From contig CANMCE010000002.1 in the NCBI GenBank assembly GCA_947496235.1, positions 1-64,000 on the forward strand: a DNA stretch of 64,000 bases, in the 5' to 3' direction. Source of the DNA: an uncultured Glaciecola sp. (GTDB lineage: Bacteria > Pseudomonadota > Gammaproteobacteria > Enterobacterales > Alteromonadaceae). The notes under the pieces were generated by a model that was not told the DNA's origin, did no database searches, and saw only the letters and a list, made by a program, of their open reading frames with translations. Made by a program: the position numbers and the translations under genes. Positions 47,183 to 58,069 of the stretch are shown here, piece after piece; positions within the stretch are counted from its first letter, which is position 1, and each line of letters begins with the position of its first letter.

Positions 47183-47371
47183 GTTGCGCGAACTGTTAAA
47201 ATGTTGTTAATAGCAATATTGTATGCTTTTTAACGCAAAAGTGAATCAAAAATCTACAGTTAAAGACTTTTAGTGATCAAATCGGCGTAAAACAGCGTTT
47301 ATCCATTAAAATTAGTTGTAACTGCATTTAAATATTAAATAATGACATTTAATATTTTTCTAATTATTCGC

Positions 47372-47395
47372 GGTCGGCTACACTTTACGCCGACC
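47372..47395 (+). promoter_or_regulatory. Hairpin before kbl
   Basis: GGTCGGC (47372-47378) and GCCGACC (47389-47395) form a 7-bp stem with a 10-nt loop, ending 27 nt before the kbl ATG. It would lie in the mRNA leader and may affect expression or stability, or be an operator. Confidence 0.4.
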
Positions 47396-47421
47396 ACAGA
47401 TTTTAACTACAGGGTAAGCCA

Positions 47422-48618
47422 ATGAAGAATGCTTTTGTCCAATATCTTCAGGAGCAAATAGCACAAACAAAAACAGATGGGCTTTACAAAAAAGAGCGCG
47501 TCATAACGTCTCAACAATTTTCTGATATTGAAGTCACTGACGGCGGTCATGTGATTAACTTTTGCGCCAATAATTATCTAGGGCTGGCCAATAATAGTGC
47601 GTTAATAGACGCAGCTAAATCGGGGTTAGACAGTCACGGCTTTGGTGTTGCTTCCGTCAGGTTTATTTGTGGAACCCAAGATATCCACAAGCAACTGGAA
47701 CAAAAAATCAGTGACTTTTTAGGTATGCAAGACACTATTTTATATCCGTCTTGTTTTGATGCAAATGGTGGCCTCTTCGAGACTATCTTAACAGAACAGG
47801 ACGCCATTATTTCAGACTCCCTAAATCACGCCAGTATTATTGATGGTGTTCGCTTGTCGAAAGCTAGACGTTATCGCTACGAAAGCAATGATATGCAAGC
47901 ACTAGAAGCGCAATTGATAAAAGCCACTGAAGAAGGCGCGAGATTTAAGCTCATAGCTACTGATGGTGTGTTTTCAATGGATGGCGTTATTGCCAACCTC
48001 AATGGCATTTGTGATCTTGCAGATAAATATGATGCCTTAGTAATGGTGGATGATTGTCATGCTACTGGCTTTATTGGCGAAAACGGCAGAGGCTCCCATG
48101 AATATTGTGGTGTTATGGGCAGAGTGGATATTATCACTGGTACCTTGGGTAAAGCCTTAGGTGGGGCATCTGGTGGTTATACTTCCGGCAAAAAAGAAGT
48201 CATTGAGTGGCTAAGACAACGTTCACGCCCGTACTTATTCTCTAATAGCGTCGCTCCTCCAATTGTTGCGGCATCTTTAAAAGTGTTTGACATGATGCAA
48301 GATGGCAGTGAGTTGCGAAACAAGGTGCATCAAAACGCCAAACATTTCAGAACTCGAATGGAACAAGCTGGATTTACCTTAGCGGGCAAAGATCACCCTA
48401 TTATTCCTGTCATGTTGGGTGACGCGAAAATTGCCAGTGAAATGGCGGATAAATTGCTCGAAAAGGGTATTTATGTCATCGGATTTTCCTTTCCTGTAGT
48501 GCCCAAGGGAAAAGCCAGAATTCGTACCCAGATGTCAGCCGCACACTCTATTGAGCAAATCGACAAAGCGGTTGATGCATTTATTGAGGTTGGTCGCGAA
48601 ATGGGCGTTATTGCATGA
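47422..48618 (+). CDS. kbl: 2-amino-3-ketobutyrate CoA ligase (glycine C-acetyltransferase)
   Basis: A 398-residue PLP enzyme that cleaves 2-amino-3-ketobutyrate to glycine and acetyl-CoA, the second step of threonine catabolism. [15 protein letters not shown] and [17 protein letters not shown] (PLP lysine in TLGKALGG) are diagnostic, and the length matches E. coli Kbl. AGGGTAAG precedes the ATG. It overlaps tdh by 4 nt. Confidence 0.97.
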   Translation: MKNAFVQYLQEQIAQTKTDGLYKKERVITSQQFSDIEVTDGGHVINFCANNYLGLANNSALIDAAKSGLDSHGFGVASVRFICGTQDIHKQLEQKISDFLGMQDTILYPSCFDANGGLFETILTEQDAIISDSLNHASIIDGVRLSKARRYRYESNDMQALEAQLIKATEEGARFKLIATDGVFSMDGVIANLNGICDLADKYDALVMVDDCHATGFIGENGRGSHEYCGVMGRVDIITGTLGKALGGASGGYTSGKKEVIEWLRQRSRPYLFSNSVAPPIVAASLKVFDMMQDGSELRNKVHQNAKHFRTRMEQAGFTLAGKDHPIIPVMLGDAKIASEMADKLLEKGIYVIGFSFPVVPKGKARIRTQMSAAHSIEQIDKAVDAFIEVGREMGVIA

Positions 48619-49640
48619 AGTCGTTGGCAAAATTGAAAAGAGAACCAGGTATTTGGTTAGCTGAAAACCCAAAACCTAATGTGGGTCATAATGACATTCT
48701 GATAAAAATTCGTAAAACGGCTATTTGCGGAACAGACATGCATATTTACCACTGGGATGAATGGTCACAAAATACTATTCCAGTCCCTATGATTGTGGGG
48801 CATGAATACGTGGGAGAAGTGGTAGCCATTGGCAGCGAAGTAAACGGCTTTTCAATAGGTGATAGAGTGTCTGGAGAAGGGCATATTACCTGTGGATATT
48901 GTCGTAATTGCCGAGCCGGACGTCGACACCTTTGTCGAAATACTACCGGCGTTGGGGTAAATCGTTCTGGCGCCTTTGCTGAATTCTTATCTATTCCCGC
49001 GTTTAACGCATTTAAGATACCGAATAATATCAGCGACGATATGGCGGCTATTTTTGATCCTTTTGGCAATGCGGTACATACAGCATTGTCCTTTGATTTA
49101 GTTGGCGAAGATGTTTTAATTACCGGCGCAGGCCCTATCGGGATTATGGCAGCAGCTGTTGCTAGACATGTAGGAGCGCGCCATATAGTCGTAACTGACG
49201 TCAACGATTACCGGTTGGAACTGGCAACTAAAATGGGAGCTACCCGTGCAGTCAACGTGAGCAATACCAATATTAAAGATGTGATGCGAGATTTGGGCAT
49301 GACAGAAGGTTTTGATATTGGCTTAGAAATGTCAGGTGTTCCTATGGCGTTTCGAGATATGTTAGATAACATGAATCATGGTGGCAAAGTTGCTATGTTA
49401 GGAATACCGCCTAAAGACGTGGCAGTGAACTGGAACAATGTAATTTTTAAAGGTCTCACCATTAAAGGCATTTATGGGCGGGAAATGTTTGAGACTTGGT
49501 ATAAGATGGTTTCTTTACTTCAAAGTGGACTCGATTTAAGTCCTATTATCACCCACAGATTTGATGTATTGGATTTCCAAAATGCATTCGATGTGATGGG
49601 ATCTGGTCAGTCAGGCAAAGTCATTTTAAATTGGACCTAG
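48615..49640 (+). CDS. tdh: L-threonine 3-dehydrogenase
   Basis: A 341-residue zinc-dependent dehydrogenase that makes 2-amino-3-ketobutyrate from threonine. The catalytic zinc site is in [16 protein letters not shown] and GHEYVGEV, the structural zinc cysteines in [15 protein letters not shown], and the NAD-binding loop in [13 protein letters not shown]. Second gene of the kbl-tdh operon. The 14-nt spacer to glpE suggests continued transcription. Confidence 0.97.
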   Translation: MKSLAKLKREPGIWLAENPKPNVGHNDILIKIRKTAICGTDMHIYHWDEWSQNTIPVPMIVGHEYVGEVVAIGSEVNGFSIGDRVSGEGHITCGYCRNCRAGRRHLCRNTTGVGVNRSGAFAEFLSIPAFNAFKIPNNISDDMAAIFDPFGNAVHTALSFDLVGEDVLITGAGPIGIMAAAVARHVGARHIVVTDVNDYRLELATKMGATRAVNVSNTNIKDVMRDLGMTEGFDIGLEMSGVPMAFRDMLDNMNHGGKVAMLGIPPKDVAVNWNNVIFKGLTIKGIYGREMFETWYKMVSLLQSGLDLSPIITHRFDVLDFQNAFDVMGSGQSGKVILNWT

Positions 49641-49654
49641 TAAGAGGAAAATTA

Positions 49655-49978
49655 ATGGAGCAGTTCCAGCATATTTCACCAGAGCTAACAAAAGAACGCT
49701 TAGATAAGGGTGAAATTAAAGTTGTGGATATTAGAGATGAGCAATCGTTCGAAGTTGGCCACATTCCTTCGGCATACCATTTAACTAATGGAAGCTTGAC
49801 CAATTTCATGAACGAAAATGACTTCGAAGTACCTATAGTTGTCTGTTGCTATCACGGAATCAGTAGCCAGCAGGCAGCGCAATATCTTATTCATCAAGGG
49901 TTTGAAGAAGTATATAGCATGGATGGTGGTTTTGAAGCATGGCGAACTCAATATGAGTATGAAAGTGGTAATTCCTGA
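49655..49978 (+). CDS. glpE: Thiosulfate sulfurtransferase GlpE
   Basis: A 107-residue single-domain rhodanese starting [13 protein letters not shown]. The active-site loop is [12 protein letters not shown], with the catalytic cysteine in VVCCYHGIS. The ATG at 49655 has AAGAGG upstream; the longer frame to 49631 would overlap tdh. Next to glpG as in E. coli, though without glpD or glpR here. Confidence 0.93.
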   Translation: MEQFQHISPELTKERLDKGEIKVVDIRDEQSFEVGHIPSAYHLTNGSLTNFMNENDFEVPIVVCCYHGISSQQAAQYLIHQGFEEVYSMDGGFEAWRTQYEYESGNS

Positions 49979-49983
49979 TTAAC

Positions 49984-50850
49984 ATGCACCAGTGGATCCC
50001 TGTAGTAGCTTTTAACAACAAAGGATTAGGCTTAACCTTTGCTAGGTTTTTACAATGCCAAGGTATTCAAAGCCGTGTTGAGGAAGTGGTGGAGAATGCT
50101 AACAATCCTCAATATCAAGTATTCATTCAAGACCCTGAAAAAATTGAGCTTGTTTCCGAGTTAGCGAAAAAGTTTGCAGCAAATCCTCAAGCTAAGGAGT
50201 TCCAACAAGCCGCTTGGGAAACCGGCGAAATACAAGAAAGTATCAAATTCGGTAGCGTAAATTTTCAGCCAGCGCGCTTGTTAGCTGTACCTTTTACTTC
50301 ACTAATTATGCTGCTTTGTCTGGTCATATACATTAGTTTCTTCTTTGGTTTTTTCGACGCTGTTAGAAACCTACTAAGCATACAACCCTTGTCATTAATG
50401 GCTGAAAATCATGAATGGTGGCGTTTGTTTGGGCCTAATTTCATTCATTTTTCAATTTTACACATTGCCTTCAATTTACTTTGGTGGTGGATACTGGGAG
50501 AGCAACTTGAAAGGGTGTTTGGCACTTTTTGGTTAGTGGTGTTGTTTGTGATTTCCAGTTTATTTGCAAACTTAAGTCAACTGCTAGCAACTGGACCTGA
50601 GTTCGGTGGATTATCCGGCGTGGTTTATGCGTTGTTTGGTTTTGTATGGTGGATTGGTTGGTTAAGGCCTAAATGGAATGTCTCCTTACCCACCAGTTAT
50701 ATTGTGTTTATTTTAGTTTGGCTGGTACTGGGTTTCTTACAAATTCTGCCTGTAAACATGGCCAATCAAGCGCACTTATTTGGATTAGTATCAGGTTGTT
50801 TGCTCGCTTTATTGTTGCATATTTGGATAAAATCGAAACAGCGAGCTTAA
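49984..50850 (+). CDS. glpG: Rhomboid intramembrane serine protease GlpG
   Basis: A 288-residue inner-membrane protease. The cytosolic N-terminal domain (about 1-85) is followed by six helices. The active-site serine is in GGLSGVVYALFGF and the catalytic histidine in NQAHLFGLVSG; HILHIAFNLLWWW-like helix 2 (FSILHIAFNLLWWWILGEQL) is present. It cleaves membrane proteins within the bilayer. It starts 5 nt after glpE. Confidence 0.96.
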   Translation: MHQWIPVVAFNNKGLGLTFARFLQCQGIQSRVEEVVENANNPQYQVFIQDPEKIELVSELAKKFAANPQAKEFQQAAWETGEIQESIKFGSVNFQPARLLAVPFTSLIMLLCLVIYISFFFGFFDAVRNLLSIQPLSLMAENHEWWRLFGPNFIHFSILHIAFNLLWWWILGEQLERVFGTFWLVVLFVISSLFANLSQLLATGPEFGGLSGVVYALFGFVWWIGWLRPKWNVSLPTSYIVFILVWLVLGFLQILPVNMANQAHLFGLVSGCLLALLLHIWIKSKQRA

Positions 50851-50858
50851 TTGAGTAA

Positions 50859-51326
50859 TTAACCGCCTTGTCGTAAATACTTAGTAAATATTACGTCGCG
50901 CACAGTTTCTTTCCCTGTTTCTCTTACCATAATATCTTTAAAGCTTTTTAAAATTGAGCGTCGAATGTTCTCGCGACCCGTCAACGAGCGAATGTTTTGG
51001 TCTGTCTGGGCGCCAATAATTTCGATTGCCGTGGCACGTAAAAGTGGCATGTGGTGTTCCACATTTGGAATATTTGCGGGGTCGGCTAACATGATTTCAA
51101 TAGTAACGCGTAAGTATCCTAAGCGTTTCGAGTTATCGCTCACGTAGTTAGTAATGATGTCTGGTTCCAATGCAATATAGGCATAAGAGGGTTTTGCACT
51201 TTCTTCCCCTTCCTCTTCTTCTTGGGCAGAAACGGGAGAATTGAGGAGTACCAAGATCGCCAGTACAAACATATATGCAAAGCATCCTGCCCACGTACTT
51301 CTCATTAATCTTGTCTGTTCTTGCAT
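50859..51326 (-). CDS. Orphan FliL-like flagellar-associated protein
   Basis: A 155-residue membrane or exported protein with a hydrophobic N-terminal segment (about 17-35, AYMFVLAILVLLNSPVSAQ), an acidic linker (EEEEGEES), and a FliL-type C-terminal domain (YIALEPDIITNY, LGYLRVTIEIML, ENIRRSILKSFKDIMVRE). FliL supports flagellar motor function, but no flagellar genes are adjacent, so it may be a paralog with another task. Divergent from ubiC. Confidence 0.8.
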   Translation of the reverse strand: MQEQTRLMRSTWAGCFAYMFVLAILVLLNSPVSAQEEEEGEESAKPSYAYIALEPDIITNYVSDNSKRLGYLRVTIEIMLADPANIPNVEHHMPLLRATAIEIIGAQTDQNIRSLTGRENIRRSILKSFKDIMVRETGKETVRDVIFTKYLRQGG

Positions 51327-51449
51327 TTTACTTACCTTAAGGCCTATGTAGCGAGCTCAACTAGAGCATAAAAGCGAGCAAATTTTAGGGTTATTAAAAA
51401 TCACTATGTTAGACTACCTTTATCGGTTAATTTTAAGAATTCTTCAGCT

Positions 51450-51992
51450 TTGTTGTTAAATAGATTTCCCTTTGGATTACAAGTAGACTGGGTCGATACA
51501 GAAAGATTCTCTCCAGTACAACCTGAGTTGCAAGATTGGTTGCTTAACACAGGTAGTTTAACGGAACGTTTAGAAGGTCATTGTGAACGATTTTCAGTGC
51601 AAGTCTTAGGACAGGCATCGGTCGCTTTAGATAATTCTGAAAAGCGCTTGCTATATACGCAAAGCGACCAAGATTGGCAGGTTAGAGAAGTTATTTTACA
51701 TGGCGATGATCAACCTTGGGTGTTTGCTCGCTCAGTACTGCCTTTGGCTTTATGTGAAGCAGAATTAAAAAACTTAGGCTCTAAACCTTTGGGTAAACGG
51801 ATTTTTAATGATCCTGAATTTGTGCGCAGTGAATTTGAGGTAGGTCGAATGCTAGTGCATCCTTTAACTAATCAAAGCAAAACCGGACATGCTCTGTATG
51901 CAAGACGTTCTTGTTTCACTATGCAGGGTCAACAATTGCTAGTAGCAGAGGCATTTTTGCCTGATTGCCCTTGTTACCAAAATATTGCTTAG
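51450..51992 (+). CDS. ubiC: Chorismate pyruvate-lyase UbiC
   Basis: A 180-residue enzyme that makes 4-hydroxybenzoate from chorismate, the first committed step of ubiquinone synthesis. WLLNTGSLTERLEGHC and the C-terminal arginine and acidic region VRSEFEVGRML and YARRSCFTMQGQQLLVAEAFLP are characteristic. The start is TTG at 51450, or the next codon 51453; no ATG is in frame. The ubiA gene overlaps or closely follows. Confidence 0.92.
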   Translation: MLLNRFPFGLQVDWVDTERFSPVQPELQDWLLNTGSLTERLEGHCERFSVQVLGQASVALDNSEKRLLYTQSDQDWQVREVILHGDDQPWVFARSVLPLALCEAELKNLGSKPLGKRIFNDPEFVRSEFEVGRMLVHPLTNQSKTGHALYARRSCFTMQGQQLLVAEAFLPDCPCYQNIA

Positions 51993-52002
51993 GAAATCCT
52001 CT

Positions 52003-52890
52003 TTGCTGTCATTGAAAACTCAACATTTTAATGCTTATTGGCGGCTGATGCGGGCTGACCGGCCTATAGGAAGCTATTTGCTACTATGGCCTACCATGTG
52101 GTCAGTATTTTTATCTTCATACCAATTGTCGGGTACAGGTGTTCCTCCAATAGACATTATTTGTATTTTCGTTATGGGCGTATTTTTAATGCGCAGTGCT
52201 GGTTGCGTAATAAATGACTATGCAGACCGAAACTTTGATGGCAGTGTAGAACGAACAAAGTCAAGGCCACTGGCGACAGGCGAAATATCGGAAAAAGAAG
52301 CGCTGCAGCTTTTTTCTATATTAATTGGGCTGAGCTTTATTTTGGTATTACAGCTTAACTGGCAAACAATATTGCTTTCTGTAGTCGCCCTTCTTTTAGC
52401 TTCAGTGTATCCCTTTATGAAACGCCACACGCACTTTCCACAAGTAGTGTTAGGCGCGGCATATAGTTGGTCCATTCCAATGGCAGCAATGGCTATATTA
52501 GAGACGGTGCCTTACTGGGCATGGGTGCTTTATTTTGCCAATTTACTCTGGACCGTAGCTTACGACACACAATACGCCATGGTAGATAGAGACGATGACT
52601 TAAAAATAGGCATTAAATCAACAGCTGTACTTTTTGGAAAGTATGATTTGTTGATTATTGCCATTTTACAAACAAGTTGCGCCCTCATGTTGGCTGGCGT
52701 ATTTTGGTATTTCACACTGACATGGCCAGCTTATCTTGGGTTAGGACTAGGCTACTTGTTATTTATTCGACAATGGATAAGCACTAAAAATAGAGACAGG
52801 GACGCGTGTTTCCAAGCGTTTTTAAATAACCACATTGCCGGAATGTGCATTGGTATTGGTGTCATGATTTCCGTCATATTTTCTTTATAA
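52003..52890 (+). CDS. ubiA: 4-hydroxybenzoate octaprenyltransferase
   Basis: A membrane prenyltransferase of about 295 residues with nine predicted helices. The polyprenyl-pyrophosphate-binding motif NDYADRNFDGSVERTKSRPL and the second site DTQYAMVDRDDDLKIGIKST are clear. The start is TTG at 52003 because AGGA sits about 7 nt upstream; a TTG at 51985 inside ubiC is an alternative. It attaches the polyprenyl tail to 4-hydroxybenzoate, using the ubiC product. Confidence 0.94.
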   Translation: MLSLKTQHFNAYWRLMRADRPIGSYLLLWPTMWSVFLSSYQLSGTGVPPIDIICIFVMGVFLMRSAGCVINDYADRNFDGSVERTKSRPLATGEISEKEALQLFSILIGLSFILVLQLNWQTILLSVVALLLASVYPFMKRHTHFPQVVLGAAYSWSIPMAAMAILETVPYWAWVLYFANLLWTVAYDTQYAMVDRDDDLKIGIKSTAVLFGKYDLLIIAILQTSCALMLAGVFWYFTLTWPAYLGLGLGYLLFIRQWISTKNRDRDACFQAFLNNHIAGMCIGIGVMISVIFSL

Positions 52891-52994
52891 CGACCAAATC
52901 ATCTAAATTAAATATAAAAAGTAGCACTAAATTATGGCAGATGATCTTACATCATTTGTTATAATTCTTAGCCCGAATTTTTAACTAATAAAAT

Positions 52995-55004
52995 ATGAAA
53001 CTAAATCCCGCTCAACAACAAGCAGTAGAGTATGTGACAGGCCCCTGTTTGGTGCTAGCTGGTGCTGGAAGCGGTAAAACCCGAGTTATTACCAATAAAA
53101 TTGCTTATTTAGTCAATCAATGTGGCTATAAACCTAGTCAAATTGCGGCGGTTACCTTCACAAACAAAGCGGCCCGGGAAATGAAGGAGCGCGTTGCTGA
53201 TACATTGGGTAAGAAGTCATCTCGGGGTATCAAGATTTCAACTTTCCACACAATGGGACTCAATATTTTAAAGCGCCATGCGTCAGATATAGGCTATAAA
53301 CCAGGCTTTTCGTTATTTGATGATAAAGACAGTCTAGCCTTGTTAAAAGACCTTACACAAGACGTCTACGATGGTGACAAAGACGCACTACAATCCTTAC
53401 AAAAGAAGATTTCGTTTTGGAAAAATGAGTTGGTCATGCCAGCTCAAGCAACTAAATTATCAACTCAGGCTGAAGAGCAAGAGTTAGCACAGTTTTACGC
53501 TGAATATCAACGTCACCTTCAGGCGTATAACGCCTTGGATTTTGACGATTTGATATTGCTTCCTACCTTGTTATTCATGCAAAACGAAGAGGTAAGGGAG
53601 CTCTGGCAGAGACGCATTCGGTATTTATTAGTCGACGAATATCAAGATACCAACAGCAGTCAATACACCTTGGTAAAATTGCTGGTGGGACAGCGAGCGC
53701 GCTTTACCGTGGTAGGTGATGATGATCAGTCAATTTATTCTTGGCGTGGTGCGCAACCGAAGAATTTGGTATTGCTACAAAAAGACTTTCCCCAGTTGCA
53801 ATTGATAAAGTTAGAGCAAAATTATCGTTCTTCAGGCAGGATTTTACACTCAGCTAATATCCTAATTCAAAATAATCCCCATGTATTTGATAAAAAGCTC
53901 TTTTCTGCACTAGGTTACGGAGATCCGTTAAAAGTTCTGGTCGCAAAAGACGAAGAGAATGAAGCTGAAAAAGTAATTGCCGAGCTCATGGCTCACAGGT
54001 TCATGAATGACACTGAATACCGAGATTACGCTATCTTATACCGAGGTAATCATCAAAGCCGCGTATTTGAAAAATTGCTTATGAAAAACCGCATTCCCTA
54101 CCGAATTAGTGGTGGAATGTCTTTTTTCGGTCGAGCAGAAGTAAAAGATATAATGGCCTATTTACGCTTGCTAACAAACCAAGAAGACGACAATGCCTTA
54201 TTACGCATTATCAATACACCCTCCAGAGGAATAGGCAGAGCTACCTTAGCTAAAATAGGTGAATTTGCTCATACCCATCACATTGGTTTGTTTGAGGCCA
54301 TGTGCCATAGCGGTTTAACCTCAACCCTTGGTCAAAATGCTGGTGGTAAAGTAGCACAATTTGCCAAATTAATTGTGATGACCTCTGACAATGCAAGGCG
54401 GGGCGATACTCAAGCCGTATTAAGAGATTTTATTAAACAACTAGATTTTGAAGAATGGTTGTTCTCACAGAGTCCAAGTCCCAAAGCTGCGGAAATGGCC
54501 ATGGCCAATATTTCTACGCTATTTGGTTGGGTACAAGACATGATTAAAGGCGACGAATTACAAGCGCCCATGACATTGCCTGAAGTGGTCCAACGGCTAA
54601 CACTACGCGATATGATGGAAAGAGGGGAAGATGCCGATCATGCCGACCAGGTACAATTGATGACATTACATGCATCTAAAGGTCTCGAATTTCCTTACGT
54701 GTTTATGGTTGGCATGGAAGAAGGTTTATTACCCCACCAAAGCAGTATTGATGAAGACAATATTGAAGAGGAACGCCGACTCGCCTATGTGGGTATTACA
54801 AGAGCTCAACAGCAGTTGTATTTTACTATCGCCCGAGAGAGACGTCAGATGGGAGAACTTTACGAACCAGAACCAAGTCGTTTCTTACACGAATTACCAC
54901 AAGATGACATTGAATGGGAATGGGAAAAACGAAAACCAGACGCAGAACAGCGTAAAGCGACTGCACAAAAAGGCATTGCAAATCTTCGTAATATTTTTGA
55001 CTAA
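52995..55004 (+). CDS. rep: ATP-dependent DNA helicase Rep
   Basis: A 669-residue superfamily 1A helicase. Walker A is GAGSGKTRV, helicase motif II is in VDEYQDTN, motif III in [15 protein letters not shown], and motif V/VI in [14 protein letters not shown] and [15 protein letters not shown]. Length and pattern match Rep rather than UvrD. It clears protein blocks ahead of replication forks. It follows ubiA after about 100 nt. Confidence 0.95.
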   Translation: MKLNPAQQQAVEYVTGPCLVLAGAGSGKTRVITNKIAYLVNQCGYKPSQIAAVTFTNKAAREMKERVADTLGKKSSRGIKISTFHTMGLNILKRHASDIGYKPGFSLFDDKDSLALLKDLTQDVYDGDKDALQSLQKKISFWKNELVMPAQATKLSTQAEEQELAQFYAEYQRHLQAYNALDFDDLILLPTLLFMQNEEVRELWQRRIRYLLVDEYQDTNSSQYTLVKLLVGQRARFTVVGDDDQSIYSWRGAQPKNLVLLQKDFPQLQLIKLEQNYRSSGRILHSANILIQNNPHVFDKKLFSALGYGDPLKVLVAKDEENEAEKVIAELMAHRFMNDTEYRDYAILYRGNHQSRVFEKLLMKNRIPYRISGGMSFFGRAEVKDIMAYLRLLTNQEDDNALLRIINTPSRGIGRATLAKIGEFAHTHHIGLFEAMCHSGLTSTLGQNAGGKVAQFAKLIVMTSDNARRGDTQAVLRDFIKQLDFEEWLFSQSPSPKAAEMAMANISTLFGWVQDMIKGDELQAPMTLPEVVQRLTLRDMMERGEDADHADQVQLMTLHASKGLEFPYVFMVGMEEGLLPHQSSIDEDNIEEERRLAYVGITRAQQQLYFTIARERRQMGELYEPEPSRFLHELPQDDIEWEWEKRKPDAEQRKATAQKGIANLRNIFD

Positions 55005-55051
55005 ATAGTTAACCCCAATTGGGCGTTATCGTTTTTATAGGGTTGGTTTTT

Positions 55052-57628
55052 TTACAATATCGAAGCTTCACCGAGCATTTTTCCTTGCAAATAGTGACAG
55101 CCTAAATTACTGATTTCCATCTGAATTTCAGCATCATCAATCCCATCTGCGATGACTTGAATCTCATTGTTTTGGGCAATTAAAATAATAGATTCAACTA
55201 GCTGTTGATACTTTAACGACATGTCAATGGACTGTACCAGAGCTGCACTTAGCTTGATATAGTCAAAATCAAACTTAAACAAATGGGTTAAGGAAGCCGA
55301 TTGATTACCAAAGTTATCCAAGACTAAGCTGACGCCTAGACTTTGCATTTTTGCCAATATAGAGGGTAAATACTTTGGAAATTTTGCCAATGATTGCTCA
55401 GTTAACTCAAATACAAGGTTGCTACTATCAATTTCAGACCACTCAAGCAATTGCAATAAATTCTCGTAGGAGTCCTTGTGCATTAGATGTTCAGCGGATA
55501 AGGTTAAACCTAATTTATAATCTTGCGTATTTTTGTTTGCCTGCCACATTTTTAGCTGCTTAAATGCCAAATCAATCAAGTATTGATTTACCGCATGATT
55601 CAAACCAGTGTTGTTAGCTAATTGCCAAAATTCTGCCCGAGTAATTAAGCTATTCTCTCGGCGCCAGCCCAGCGTAAATTCGTAAAATAAAATAGATTCA
55701 TCATGTGACGATTTCACAGGTTGAACTAAACAAACGAAGTCGCCTTGTTTAAATGCTTTTCTAAATTCAAGCTCCAATGCCACTTCTTTGATTAATTGGT
55801 TTCGCATGCTGATATCAAAAAATACAAAGCGGTTTCGCCCGAGATTTTTAGCATGGTACATAGCAGCATCGGCATCTCGAAGTGCGAGATCACCGTCTTC
55901 ATACTCTGATGATATTTCTACAATACCCACACTGGCGCCAGAAAATACTTCTTTGCCTTCAATATCAAATGGGGCTGATACAGCTTCAACGATGCGTTGC
56001 GCAATGTGTTCAACGTCTGATAGGTTAATGTAACTATCCAACAATACAACGAATTCATCACCACCTAAACGAGCTAATAAATCATGACTGCGTTTACAAT
56101 GATTAATTCGAATAGCGACTTCTTTTAAGAATTCATCACCAGCATGGTGACCAAGTGTATCATTTATGACTTTAAACCGATCTAAATCGATAAATAAAAG
56201 CGCATAGTTATGGTTTTCGTAGCGTTGTTTACTGGCAATCGCTAGCTCAAGTCGACTATTGAATAGCACGCGATTAGGCAAGCCTGTTAGCGCATCATGA
56301 TGGGCGTCATGAATTAACTTAAGTTCAATCTCTTTACGCTGTTCAATTTGCTTTTTCAACGAACGGTTAGATTGATCTAACTCCGCTGTACGTTCACTGA
56401 CCATTTTAGACAATTGTTTGTTATACAAAAGCACTTCCTGCTGTGCTTTGCGTCTTTCTATCGCGACCGAAATATGATGGGATACAAAACGTAGTATATC
56501 TAAATCTTTGTCTGTGTAATCTGCACTGGCGCCATAAGTTTGCACGGCAAGTACACCTTCTACTTTATTATCGATGATCAAAGGTGCGCCTAACCAAGAG
56601 TTGCCACTTTGTAACATGCCAACAACGGTTGTTTCATCAATTGCGCCTGTGCCCCGAATATTGTTCATTTTAGCAGAGTCTAGCAATACAGCTTCTTTCC
56701 GATGAATGACATATTCAGTTAATCCATTTTTGAGCTTTCTTGGTTCATTTGAATCGTTGTGTTTTCCAACAAAATAAGGGAAAGATAGTTGGTCTCGTTT
56801 TTCATTTAACACTGCAATGTAACAGTTAGGCGCATGCACTAAACGATTAAGAATTGTGTGAATTTTGCCGTAAAATGTCACAATATTTTCATCGCCTGCC
56901 GCAGATAACTCACTGATTTCAAAAAGCGCCTTTTGCAGCGCTTCCATGCGTTCCCGCTCAGCAATTTGTGTTTTTAATTGACTGTTAGTTTGCTCGAGTT
57001 CGTATGTGCGTTGTTGGATAATTTGTTCTGTTAATTCACGATGTTTAACGCGGTCAACGGCGGTGATAATGTGACGCGAAATAAAGCTAAGAATATCAAG
57101 ATCATCTTCAGAGTAGCGAATGTCATCGTTGTAGCTTTGAACCGTTAATGAACCTATAGTTTCGCCGTCTCTTTTTAATGGAATACCCATGAAATCCACT
57201 GGTGGTGAGCCGACTATTTCAAAGCCTTTTTCGGCGCTTTGTTTTTCATAGTTTTCTTTGGTGAGCACCAGGGTTTCACCCGACCGTAGGATATAGGCCG
57301 TGATACCGTTGCGGACTTTTTCGTAGGGAATGTCGCTGACGACTTTTTCGTCAAATTCGTCAACAAAATAACTAAATTTTATTTTGTCATCTTGTTTATC
57401 ATAAAAGGCAACAAAAAAGTTATCTGCAGGCATAAATCCACGCACGATATCGTGAATTTCCCTGTAAAGAGATTCTAGGTTGCTCGAAGAAGATGATAGC
57501 TCACTAATGCTATAGAGGGCTTTTTGAATCCTTTCGGCTCTTTTATATCTTTCCGTAATATCTTGAAGTTGCGGCACCATTGCCCGCAACTCCAATTCAT
57601 CCAGATCACCAACGCTCGATTTTTGCAT
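55052..57628 (-). CDS. GAF-GAF-GGDEF protein with degenerate EAL domain
   Basis: An 858-residue cytosolic sensor. The order is GAF 1 (about 30-200), a coiled coil, GAF 2 (about 230-405), a second coiled coil, a GGDEF domain with an intact RLGGDEF site near 522, and a C-terminal EAL-like domain (about 620-858). EAL reads EFT, the DDFG motif reads DNFG, and the loop ends QGK, so phosphodiesterase activity is doubtful; ELTE is retained. The predicted action is c-di-GMP synthesis controlled by GAF ligands or light/redox. It converges with rep and is divergent from nothing close. The cytochrome gene lies 42 nt upstream. Confidence 0.9.
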   Translation of the reverse strand: MQKSSVGDLDELELRAMVPQLQDITERYKRAERIQKALYSISELSSSSSNLESLYREIHDIVRGFMPADNFFVAFYDKQDDKIKFSYFVDEFDEKVVSDIPYEKVRNGITAYILRSGETLVLTKENYEKQSAEKGFEIVGSPPVDFMGIPLKRDGETIGSLTVQSYNDDIRYSEDDLDILSFISRHIITAVDRVKHRELTEQIIQQRTYELEQTNSQLKTQIAERERMEALQKALFEISELSAAGDENIVTFYGKIHTILNRLVHAPNCYIAVLNEKRDQLSFPYFVGKHNDSNEPRKLKNGLTEYVIHRKEAVLLDSAKMNNIRGTGAIDETTVVGMLQSGNSWLGAPLIIDNKVEGVLAVQTYGASADYTDKDLDILRFVSHHISVAIERRKAQQEVLLYNKQLSKMVSERTAELDQSNRSLKKQIEQRKEIELKLIHDAHHDALTGLPNRVLFNSRLELAIASKQRYENHNYALLFIDLDRFKVINDTLGHHAGDEFLKEVAIRINHCKRSHDLLARLGGDEFVVLLDSYINLSDVEHIAQRIVEAVSAPFDIEGKEVFSGASVGIVEISSEYEDGDLALRDADAAMYHAKNLGRNRFVFFDISMRNQLIKEVALELEFRKAFKQGDFVCLVQPVKSSHDESILFYEFTLGWRRENSLITRAEFWQLANNTGLNHAVNQYLIDLAFKQLKMWQANKNTQDYKLGLTLSAEHLMHKDSYENLLQLLEWSEIDSSNLVFELTEQSLAKFPKYLPSILAKMQSLGVSLVLDNFGNQSASLTHLFKFDFDYIKLSAALVQSIDMSLKYQQLVESIILIAQNNEIQVIADGIDDAEIQMEISNLGCHYLQGKMLGEASIL

Positions 57629-57670
57629 GTAAAAACTCTCTCGTTGGAGACGCTGCAGCCTATTTGTAGT

Positions 57671-58069
57671 CTAGATGCCTTCAGTCATGTACTCAATAGC
57701 AATCTTGATGTCTTCATCAGTACAACTGCTACAAGTACCTTTGGCTGGCATACCAGGCGGGATACCATTTATGGCATTTTGCCATACTTGGTCAAACCCT
57801 TTTTCTAGCCTAGGTTGCCAATCAGCTGCATTTTGGAATTTAGGCGCACCTAAAACTCCAACAGCATGACAGGCTTGACATGCAGACTCATAAATCGACT
57901 TACCCGTTTTGGGTTGGGCTGAAGCTGTCTCACTTGCTGCTCCTGCAACTTTGACCTGTCCAACTGGCTTAATTCTTTCAATAATGTCTTCTTCGGTCAT
58001 TTCTTGTGCGATTACAGAAGAAATACCAAAGACAGCCAACATCACAGCAATACCTGTTTTGAATTTCAC
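57671..58069 (-). CDS. Cytochrome c5-family protein
   Basis: A 132-residue exported electron carrier. It has a signal peptide (about 1-22, ending SSVIAQ), a heme-binding CQACH motif and a probable axial methionine in PPGMPAKGTCSSC; the extra CSSC pair is typical of cytochrome c5. It works in the periplasm. It is transcribed towards the GGDEF gene, 42 nt away. Confidence 0.92.
   Translation of the reverse strand: MKFKTGIAVMLAVFGISSVIAQEMTEEDIIERIKPVGQVKVAGAASETASAQPKTGKSIYESACQACHAVGVLGAPKFQNAADWQPRLEKGFDQVWQNAINGIPPGMPAKGTCSSCTDEDIKIAIEYMTEGI

Noticed and set aside
54670-55008. 112-codon ORF overlapping the end of rep
   Set aside because: Shadow frame of the helicase gene; rep itself has intact motifs.
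55005-55051. Possible terminator between rep and the GAF-GGDEF gene
   Set aside because: Only short, broken complementarity (CCCAATTGGG and AACCC/GGGTT) was found; too weak to call.
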